From positions 1 to 6,060 of the forward strand of contig CAJOEB010000055.1 of the NCBI GenBank assembly GCA_905233775.1: DNA of 6,060 nt, read 5' to 3'. This document shows, piece after piece, positions 1 through 4,939 of this stretch (the stretch's first letter is position 1; the number at the start of each line of letters is the position of its first letter). This DNA is from an uncultured Alphaproteobacteria bacterium. Lineage in GTDB: Bacteria > Pseudomonadota > Alphaproteobacteria > UBA3830. Under the pieces are notes generated by a model that was not told where the DNA came from, did not search any database, and saw nothing but the letters and a program-made list of their open reading frames with translations. The translations under genes and the position numbers were made by a program.

Positions 1-276
1 TAACACAAAAGGCGTCAATGTACTCTACTAACTCATATGTTAGAGACACTGACGCCTTACAAAAAAACAAAAAATAACTTGCACTATAAAATAATAATAA
101 ATTAATAAATACTGAAATCTAACTACTATTACAACTACAACACTATAATCAAAGTTAACATAATCAGAAATATTGTGGAATAATTTTTTTTATATGCTTT
201 TATTCACTTTTATCCGGAAACAATCAAGTTTTATGTATAGCAATTAAATTATATATAAAGATTATTTTGTACAATA
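1..276. other. AT-rich non-coding flank
   Basis: This stretch has no convincing reading frame on either strand and is extremely AT-rich, with several A or T runs. It lies downstream of the minus-strand secreted-protein gene that ends at 277. The only structure I see is the inverted repeat at 9-58. No strong intrinsic terminator lies close behind the stop at 277. Confidence 0.6.
9..58. repeat. Imperfect inverted repeat, possible minus-strand terminator
   Basis: The arms AAGGCGTCA (9-17) and TGACGCCTT (50-58) are perfectly complementary over 9 bp. Pairing continues inward after a mismatch (TGT with ACA) and again near the apex (CTAAC with GTTAG around a TCATAT loop). It is by far the most GC-rich spot in the first 280 bases. 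Read on the minus strand, the stem runs directly into TTTT, so it could terminate the minus-strand gene, but it lies about 220 nt past that stop and the T run is short. It could equally be a dispersed palindromic repeat. Confidence 0.5.
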
Positions 277-480
277 TTAATAAACTTCATTCAAAAATCT
301 TACTAAATCTGCAATAGATTGGTCGATAAGCTTTGTTAATTTCTCCAATTCAGCTTTTTCGGCTACTGTTAGTGGCTTTGCTTTATCAAAAGTTCCGTCT
401 TCTATAAATTTATACATTGATTGTTCAGCTGAATAATTAACAAGATTTTTCGCTGCACTTTTTGCTTCTTCAGAGTTGTC
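277..480 (-). pseudogene. Out-of-frame 3' part of the secreted-protein gene
   Basis: Read on the minus strand from 480 to the TAA at 277-279, this frame gives 67 uninterrupted codons. They begin DNSEEAKSAAKNLVNY and end IADLVRFLNEVY. The composition is protein-like (amphipathic, Lys/Glu/Leu-rich, probably helical), and there is no start codon with a ribosome binding site at its head. It overlaps and directly continues the 242-codon frame 470-1198, but in the +1 frame. I read it as the C-terminal part of the same ancestral protein, which would be about 309 residues. It was separated by a 1-nt insertion or 2-nt deletion, by a sequencing error, or it is joined by recoding. The exact crossover cannot be fixed; the +1 frame is open back only to a stop near 507. 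Confidence 0.7.
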
Positions 481-484
481 CCTT
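470..484 (-). other. Candidate +1 frameshift site, prfB-like layout
   Basis: On the minus strand the end of the 242-codon frame reads AAGGGA CAA CTC TGA. The purine-rich AAGGGA resembles a Shine-Dalgarno sequence and lies 3 nt before CTC TGA, and the +1 frame is open for over 60 codons. The known prfB site is AGGGGG, a 3-nt spacer, then CTT TGA, with +1 shifting at the UGA. A weakness is that CTC is a poorer slip codon than CTT, because the tRNA would have to re-pair on TCT. The arrangement may be chance at a simple frameshift mutation. Confidence 0.25.
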
Positions 485-1198
485 AAAGTTTTTATCTGCG
501 AATATTTTTATCGCAAGTTCGATAGCTTCATTTTTTACTTTTTCTTCATTAATGTTTTTATCGTTTTCACCTGTTTCCAATTTCGGTTCAGGTTTTCTAT
601 ATTCTTTATATTCATATTCTTTATCACTATCTCCAGGGACAGAAAAGGTAGGCTGTTCAGCCGGAAAACCTATAACATCTTCGGTATGATCTGCTAGATC
701 AATAGAATCAGCCGAAAAAGCTTTTCCATTTATAAAAACAGTATTTTCAGGTGGTTCAGCCGGAAAACTTATATTGTAGTCAACGTTATCTGGATCGTCT
801 AGATCGACACAATCCGCCGGAAGACCTATTCCATTTACAAAAATGATGTTTTCCAAATTTTCTTTTTCTCTTACTGCGAGTTTGTAAATGCTCAATTCAA
901 ATAACTTCTCTGAAAATTCTTTTCGGTATTTTGATTTTTTTCTATCTGTAATAAATGTTGTAATTTTGTTGCCTATTGAATGTCCAACACGCGAGACGGT
1001 ATTTGCCATATTATAGAATAACTGCTTATTTATTTTTCTCCCAATACTACGTCCAGCTTCACGTGAGGCACTTCTTAAAAAAGAATTGAGTATACCACTG
1101 GCTATTCCGTCAGAGTTAGTTGCTGAAATATTATTAAAATAACAAATATTACCGAACAAAATTAGTCCAATAAAGCTAAATATTCTAATTATTTTCAT
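470..1198 (-). CDS. Secreted protein with tandem repeats, unknown function
   Basis: I do not recognise this 242-residue protein. The ATG at 1198 has the ribosome binding site AGGAG (1206-1210) with 7-nt spacing. Residues 1-26 form a typical signal peptide (MKIIR, then a hydrophobic core, with cleavage likely after ISA), so export by Sec is expected. Residues 48-79 contain two copies of the motif G-x-S-I-G-x-K-I, 23 residues apart. Residues 116-150 and 151-183 are back-to-back repeats sharing F-[VI]-N-G, AD, D-L and FPAE. Residues 189-226 are charged and probably disordered. The frame ends at a TGA, but coding-like sequence continues in the +1 frame to 277, so the gene is probably frameshifted or recoded. 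It is transcribed divergently from the secretin cluster. A surface protein or host-directed effector is possible, but nothing in the sequence proves it. Confidence 0.75.
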   Translation of the reverse strand: MKIIRIFSFIGLILFGNICYFNNISATNSDGIASGILNSFLRSASREAGRSIGRKINKQLFYNMANTVSRVGHSIGNKITTFITDRKKSKYRKEFSEKLFELSIYKLAVREKENLENIIFVNGIGLPADCVDLDDPDNVDYNISFPAEPPENTVFINGKAFSADSIDLADHTEDVIGFPAEQPTFSVPGDSDKEYEYKEYRKPEPKLETGENDKNINEEKVKNEAIELAIKIFADKNFKGQL

Positions 1199-1215
1199 AA
1201 TATATCTCCTATTTG

Positions 1216-1243
1216 ATTATAATTATATAAAAGATATAGTTAA
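1216..1243 (-). promoter_or_regulatory. Candidate promoter of the secreted-protein gene
   Basis: On the minus strand, TTAACT (1238-1243, 4 of 6 matches to the -35 consensus) is followed after 16 bp by a perfect TATAAT (1216-1221). Transcription would start just before the AGGAG ribosome binding site, giving a very short leader. A tracts lie upstream on the same strand. TATAAT-like strings are frequent in such AT-rich DNA, so this is only a candidate. Confidence 0.35.
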
Positions 1244-1373
1244 CTTTGTATTAAAATAAGATATTTTTTTGTTGCGCTTTTTTTGTTTTTTTTAAAATGG
1301 ACAATTGTTTGCTCGATTTTTACCTATATTCTTGAATGTTATGATATTACTATTTAGAATCATCAATAAAATA

Positions 1374-1460
1374 GGGTTATTGCGAAAGTCGAAAATGGCA
1401 TTTGGAAGACTCTGATTATAAGTACATAGAAAACGTATAAAATGACTTTCGCAATAACTC
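1374..1460. mobile_element. MITE-like element with 17-bp terminal inverted repeats
   Basis: The left end GGGTTATTGCGAAAGTC (1374-1390) and the right end GACTTTCGCAATAACTC (1444-1460) are inverted repeats matching at 16 of 17 positions. Each end is flanked by TA (1372-1373 and 1461-1462), as expected for a 2-bp target duplication. The 53-bp interior has no coding capacity. Small size, near-perfect ends and a TA duplication are typical of non-autonomous elements moved by IS630/Tc1- or IS5-type transposases; the family assignment is inference. No other copy of the ends occurs in this window. If transcribed, it would fold into a 16-bp hairpin. Confidence 0.65.
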
Positions 1461-1485
1461 TAATAAAAATAATTGTATGCGTATG

Positions 1486-1514
1486 TGTACATCTTAGTTT
1501 GATAACGATATAAT
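1486..1514 (+). promoter_or_regulatory. Candidate promoter of the secretin-pilin cluster
   Basis: TGTACA (1486-1491, 4 of 6 matches to the -35 consensus) is followed after exactly 17 bp by a perfect TATAAT (1509-1514). The predicted transcription start near 1521 lies about 25 nt before the GTG at 1546. It begins only 26 bp downstream of the MITE-like element, so that insertion sits in the promoter-proximal upstream region. Confidence 0.45.
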
Positions 1515-1545
1515 TTTAACTAATTTTTAGTATTTTTGTTGTAGA

Positions 1546-3225
1546 GTGTGTGTTGTTAGTGTGTCATCATTGTTGATATTGTTCGCTCGTCATATATCGG
1601 TCATATTATTGTGTTTGTCGCTGTCTGCATGCATCGATTTGAGCCAACCCCGCACCATTCAGCAAAAAGGTTTGGACAGAAAAGCGCTGGATACTATCTC
1701 TGCTCCCGTAAATGACCCGGACTTTGACTATGCCGATATAAGTTTTGAGGAATCCGCCTATGAAGATGAAATAGATCCGGAAGAAAAAATCGATAAAAAA
1801 TTCTACAAACGCATATCAATATCGGTTACTGAAAGCATGAAAATGCGAGAAGCTTTAACGCAAATGGCTAATCTTGCGGGAATCAATATTTTTATTGCAC
1901 AAGATATTGAAGGAAGTATTTCTTTCACAGCAAAAGATCGTCCTTTTTTGGATATATTAAAGGATGTATGTAGCAGCTCAGGTTTAAAATACACAATATC
2001 GGGTAATTCAGTAAAAATTGAAACGGATTTTCCAACGCTCAAATTTTATAGAATTCCATCGCTCAATGTTCAAAGAGATACACAAAGTTCGGTTTCAATA
2101 TCGACAGATATTTTTAACGGAAGTTTGAACTCATCCGGCACAGATGCGAATAGTGCTCTAAATAGCAGTCAGGCGAACAACGGATCGAACAGTGTAGTTG
2201 CGGAATCCTCAAAAAATGATTTCTGGGTGGAATTAGAAAACGCATTGAAAATGATTATTGGAGAAACAGATGGCAACTATGTTTCCGTACATCGGCAAGG
2301 TGGATTGATAACAGCATACACAACTCAAAACAAACATGAAGAAATAAAAAAATATATAAATATGCTGAAAGAAGCGTCAGAAGAGCAGGTCCTTATCGAA
2401 GCAAAGATTCTTGAAGTAAATTTGAATGATGAATTTAAAACGGGTATTAATTGGAATATTATGCGCGGCGGTGGAGCAATGATAAATAAGACATTCGACA
2501 CGAACGGATTATTTTCTGCCGGCATAGATAGGACAAGCTTAAGTACAGTAGTCGGATTTATCGAGAAATTTGGTGCTGTAAAAACACTTTCCAATCCGCG
2601 TATAACAATTTTGAATAATCATTCGGCGATTTTGAAAGTGGCTCAGAATGAAATCGTCTATTTTCCGGAGTTTCAAAGAGAATACAGCGGAAAAAACTCT
2701 GAAAATACAATGGATTTACTGTCGACGAACGTAAAGACCATTCCAATAGGCTTGATTATGAAGGTTCAACCATCAATTGATCGTCGTAGTAATTCTGTCT
2801 TGCTATCTTTACGGCCGACAATATCGAAAATCGCCAGCTACAAGAAAGTTCCGTTTATGTTCAATAACAGTACTAGTAGCTCTGGTTCCGGTTCTTCGTC
2901 AACCACACAGACTTTAGAAGTACCAACAGTGGATGTGCGTGAGCTTGATTCGGTCTTACGTGTAAATTCAGGGCAGATTGTTGTTATGGGTGGTCTTATG
3001 CAAGAACAATCGCATAATAATCGCGAAGGATTGCCGGGCTTTATGGATACTCCAGTAGATTATATCAGCGGTGAGAGAGACAGAAAAACCGATGTTACTG
3101 AATTGGTGATTTTCTTACGTGCGACAATTTTGCGAAAAAAAGGCAGAAAATATCATAAAGCAGATGAAAAAATCTATAAAATGTTTTCTTCGGATCCGCG
3201 TCAATTGAAGTTTAAGAAGAAATAA
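1546..3225 (+). CDS. Outer-membrane secretin lipoprotein, MshL/PilQ-like
   Basis: This secretin would form the multimeric outer-membrane channel of a type IV pilus or type II secretion-like system. The N-terminus has a lipobox LSAC with Cys29 as the predicted lipidated residue. Residues about 88-160 resemble a small secretin N-terminal (STN-like) domain, and about 165-275 a second N-domain interrupted by a Ser/Asn-rich loop (181-222). Residues about 281-305 (VLIEAKILEVNLNDEF) lead into the secretin core, about 337-530. The core shows TLSNPRITILNN (347-358), VRELDSVLRVNSGQIVVMGGLM (starting at 464) and ELVIFLRATIL (519-529). The overall order is closest, from memory, to MSHA-type MshL. The start is uncertain: there is no in-frame ATG before residue 98 and no clear Shine-Dalgarno. 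GTG 1546, GTG 1561 and TTG 1579 (which would give a compact FARHISVILLCLSLSAC signal) are all possible. Confidence 0.9.
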   Translation: MCVVSVSSLLILFARHISVILLCLSLSACIDLSQPRTIQQKGLDRKALDTISAPVNDPDFDYADISFEESAYEDEIDPEEKIDKKFYKRISISVTESMKMREALTQMANLAGINIFIAQDIEGSISFTAKDRPFLDILKDVCSSSGLKYTISGNSVKIETDFPTLKFYRIPSLNVQRDTQSSVSISTDIFNGSLNSSGTDANSALNSSQANNGSNSVVAESSKNDFWVELENALKMIIGETDGNYVSVHRQGGLITAYTTQNKHEEIKKYINMLKEASEEQVLIEAKILEVNLNDEFKTGINWNIMRGGGAMINKTFDTNGLFSAGIDRTSLSTVVGFIEKFGAVKTLSNPRITILNNHSAILKVAQNEIVYFPEFQREYSGKNSENTMDLLSTNVKTIPIGLIMKVQPSIDRRSNSVLLSLRPTISKIASYKKVPFMFNNSTSSSGSGSSSTTQTLEVPTVDVRELDSVLRVNSGQIVVMGGLMQEQSHNNREGLPGFMDTPVDYISGERDRKTDVTELVIFLRATILRKKGRKYHKADEKIYKMFSSDPRQLKFKKK

Positions 3226-3232
3226 AAAAGAA

Positions 3233-3880
3233 ATGAAGTTTGTTATTGTTGATATAAAGAATGCCAAAAAAGGATTTTCATTAATAGAAGTTGCAATTGC
3301 AATTGTTGTTATTGGATTGGTTGTTGGTCTAAGTCTTAAGGGAAAAGAACTAATTCATACAGCGAAGTTAAACTCGATTGTTGATCAAGTAAACGCATTC
3401 AGAATGGCAGCACAAATGTTTACAGATAAATACAGCGCAATTCCCGGAGACTTCAATAATGCAAAAGAAATGATTGATTCATCTTTGGAGAACGGAGCTG
3501 GGATTAGCAGTATAACATCTGTTTCCGATGCAAAAAGGTTTTGGAAACATCTTGTAGCGTCGGGATTGCTTAGTGTGGAACTTATAAACGGATTTCCCGT
3601 AAGTAAAATCGGTGGATATTTCTCAGTTTCAACAAATGTGGGTGGCTATGAAGGTACTTGGGTTATATTAAGCAAAGGAACAAGCAACAATACATCATTT
3701 TCCGGAATTATATCTCAAGAAGATGCGTATATTATCGATAAGAAATATGACAATGGCGTTCCTTCTTCCGGTGAAATTCGAACACTACGAGTATCCGGCA
3801 GTAATCTCGTATCTATTGGTCAGAAATACGATCTCAAGAGCAAAAAGAGCGATTGTATTATTATGTTCAGACTATGGTGA
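3233..3880 (+). CDS. Type IV prepilin-like protein
   Basis: This 215-residue protein carries a class III (prepilin) signal. The leader ends KKG (12-14), cleavage would fall before Phe15, and the mature protein starts FSLIEV with Glu at position +5 (residue 19). A roughly 20-residue hydrophobic helix follows (20-37). The motif F-x-x-KY-x-A-IPGDFNNA (63-77) and the segment DNGVPSSGEIRTL (173-185) recur, as I recall, in prepilin-like proteins of alphaproteobacteria. It starts 7 bp after the secretin stop, so the two are almost certainly cotranscribed; the ribosome binding site is weak and A-rich. The size suggests a major or minor pilin subunit. Only one cysteine (Cys208) is present, so it has no internal disulfide. 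The C-terminus (SDCIIMFRLW) is unusually hydrophobic; a nearby alternative frame exists there but is not compelling. Confidence 0.88.
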   Translation: MKFVIVDIKNAKKGFSLIEVAIAIVVIGLVVGLSLKGKELIHTAKLNSIVDQVNAFRMAAQMFTDKYSAIPGDFNNAKEMIDSSLENGAGISSITSVSDAKRFWKHLVASGLLSVELINGFPVSKIGGYFSVSTNVGGYEGTWVILSKGTSNNTSFSGIISQEDAYIIDKKYDNGVPSSGEIRTLRVSGSNLVSIGQKYDLKSKKSDCIIMFRLW

Positions 3881-3905
3881 TATGAGGAAATAAGATAATA
3901 TGAGC

Positions 3906-3929
3906 AGATGTAGCATAAGATGTAGCATA
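3906..3929 (+). repeat. Two perfect tandem copies of a 12-bp repeat
   Basis: AGATGTAGCATA occurs twice head to tail in the 71-bp gap between the two prepilin genes, just upstream of the second gene's ribosome binding site. Two copies only; it may be a slippage duplication that changes spacing in the leader. Confidence 0.7.
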
Positions 3930-3939
3930 ATATAATAAT

Positions 3940-3945
3940 GAGGTG
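3940..3945 (+). promoter_or_regulatory. Ribosome binding site fixing a TTG start
   Basis: GAGGTG lies 6 nt before the TTG at 3952. This supports TTG as the true start of the second prepilin-like gene, because the prepilin leader KLKKQG begins directly there and no in-frame ATG is suitably placed. Confidence 0.6.
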
Positions 3946-3951
3946 TAATCA

Positions 3952-4674
3952 TTGAAATTGAAAAAACAAGGCTCATTATTGTTAGAAATAGCTATCGGTA
4001 TATCTGTTATTGGATTGATTTCGGGATTTTTCTTAACACGTGGAATGATCGCTACAAAATCAATGCGTGAACAAAAAACTCGAAACAACATTGAGATAGT
4101 AACTTCTGCTCTGGCATCTTATCTATCTACGAATAAAAGATTGCCTCGACCATCTTTGTCAGTGGATGGAAACGGTTTTGAAAGCAGTGATGTTGACATC
4201 GCCGTTGGAAATGTGCCGTTTAATACGCTCGGAATAACAGAGCGAAATTCTGTAGATGGACATGGACGACCGTTGATTTATATTGTAGAACCAAAGCTTA
4301 CAAAGAATTTTGTACGAATATATGATAATCCTGATGAATTAGGTGACATAAGCTATTTCTGTGAGGACGTGGTTACACCGAAAATCAAAATTATTCATAG
4401 AAGTGGAACAAATGCACGAAATATGAGTAATACACGGAATAAAGATATTGTCGCATTTGTTATAGATACTGCAGATAATAAGCCTTTAATCTCAGACGGA
4501 TTTGTTGTCGTAAAACCGTCAATATATACTGCTTGGATGCAAAGGAATTTCTTCCTTATTCATTATCTGAAAAATTGCCCATGTAACTATGAACATGCTC
4601 CAATAGCTACAATGACACTGCCTGGTACTGCACATACAGAAGAAATTACCGTATTGCCGGATCCGTTTAGCTGA
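3952..4674 (+). CDS. Minor prepilin-like (pseudopilin) protein
   Basis: This 240-residue protein begins at a TTG with a good ribosome binding site. Its leader is only seven residues (MKLKKQG). Cleavage after Gly7 would give SLLLE with Glu at +5 (residue 12), followed by a hydrophobic helix (13-28). Downstream are LPRPS (64-68), GNVPFNTLGI (86-95) and DGHGRPLIYIV (102-112). These resemble, from memory, a minor-pilin family that usually has LPCPA, G-x-VPW-x-TLG and D-x-WGR. Here the LPCPA cysteine is replaced by Arg. Cysteines remain at 137, 209 and 211 (CPC). The helix TAWMQRNFFLIHY (193-205) fits the conserved W-x-x-R segment of that family. The likely role is a pilus-tip or initiation subunit working with prepilin 1 and the secretin. 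The +1 frame stays open for 20 codons beyond the stop. Confidence 0.82.
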   Translation: MKLKKQGSLLLEIAIGISVIGLISGFFLTRGMIATKSMREQKTRNNIEIVTSALASYLSTNKRLPRPSLSVDGNGFESSDVDIAVGNVPFNTLGITERNSVDGHGRPLIYIVEPKLTKNFVRIYDNPDELGDISYFCEDVVTPKIKIIHRSGTNARNMSNTRNKDIVAFVIDTADNKPLISDGFVVVKPSIYTAWMQRNFFLIHYLKNCPCNYEHAPIATMTLPGTAHTEEITVLPDPFS

Positions 4675-4871
4675 TCGTCTTGACTGCGATGTTCTTATCA
4701 ATAAGAAACGACCGCCATGCCAGATCCTTAGTTGATTTTCTGTATTTCCATGTATCCTGTATTCTGATCATATATATATTTTATGTTTATTTTTTGAATT
4801 TTGTTGATCTAATTTTATTTAGAATGAAAAAACATCCAAAAAAGTTGAATTATTGTTTTTAATTTTTTCTA

Positions 4872-4901
4872 TTGATAATAGAATTTATTATGTCCTATAT
4901 T
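4872..4901 (+). promoter_or_regulatory. Candidate promoter of the coiled-coil protein gene
   Basis: TTGATA (4872-4877, 5 of 6 matches to the -35 consensus) and TATATT (4896-4901, 5 of 6 matches to the -10 consensus) are separated by 18 bp. Transcription would begin near 4908, about 17 nt before the AAGGAG at 4925. This suggests the gene has its own promoter, separate from the pilin cluster. Confidence 0.5.
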
Positions 4902-4924
4902 ACAATCTAGGGTTATTGTTATAT

Positions 4925-4930
4925 AAGGAG
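4925..4930 (+). promoter_or_regulatory. Ribosome binding site selecting the ATG at 4940
   Basis: AAGGAG precedes the ATG at 4940 by 9 nt. The frame is open further upstream, to a TTG at 4853, but that start has no ribosome binding site and would put 29 extra residues before a clear signal peptide. The ATG at 4940 is therefore the supported start. Confidence 0.7.
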
Positions 4931-4939
4931 AAAGTTAAT

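Larger units (their letters stand above)
1199..1545. other. Divergent intergenic region
   Basis: This gap separates the minus-strand secreted-protein gene from the plus-strand secretin. Reading rightwards it holds the minus-strand ribosome binding site (1206-1210) and a minus-strand promoter candidate. Next come three long T runs (1264-1270, 1278-1284, 1286-1293), which are A tracts for the minus strand and could act like an UP element. An 87-bp inverted-repeat element (1374-1460) and a plus-strand promoter candidate follow. I see no coding sequence in it. Confidence 0.7.
4675..4939 (+). other. Intergenic region with no supported gene
   Basis: This 265-bp AT-rich gap separates the pilin cluster from the next secreted-protein gene. 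A 60-codon TTG-initiated frame exists (4680-4862) but has no ribosome binding site and looks like translated AT-rich DNA. A small hairpin, TTCTTA-TCAA-TAAGAA (4693-4708), lies soon after the pilin stop but has no T run. The distal end carries the promoter and ribosome binding site of the next gene. Confidence 0.55.

Noticed and set aside
462..697. Plus-strand frames opposite the minus-strand secreted-protein gene
   Set aside because: They are Phe/Ser-rich translations antisense to the charged, disordered part of the real gene, with no ribosome binding site.
3829..3893. Alternative +1 ending of the first prepilin (…CSDYGDMRK, stop at 3891)
   Set aside because: The frames overlap for only about 20 codons, and nothing in the sequence shows which C-terminus is ancestral; the annotated frame is kept.
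3931..3936. TATAAT upstream of the second prepilin as a separate promoter
   Set aside because: Transcription would start inside the ribosome binding site, and no suitable -35 box is present.
4680..4862. 60-codon TTG-initiated frame in the gap after the pilin cluster
   Set aside because: It has no ribosome binding site, and its Phe/Ile/Tyr-rich translation is what random AT-rich DNA gives.
4908..4918. TAGGGTTATTG shared with the left end of the MITE-like element at 1372
   Set aside because: An 11-base match is expected by chance in a window this size, and there is no partner inverted repeat nearby.
4853..4939. Upstream TTG extension of the coiled-coil protein
   Set aside because: The ATG at 4940 has AAGGAG and leads directly into a signal peptide; the extension would bury that signal behind 29 residues.
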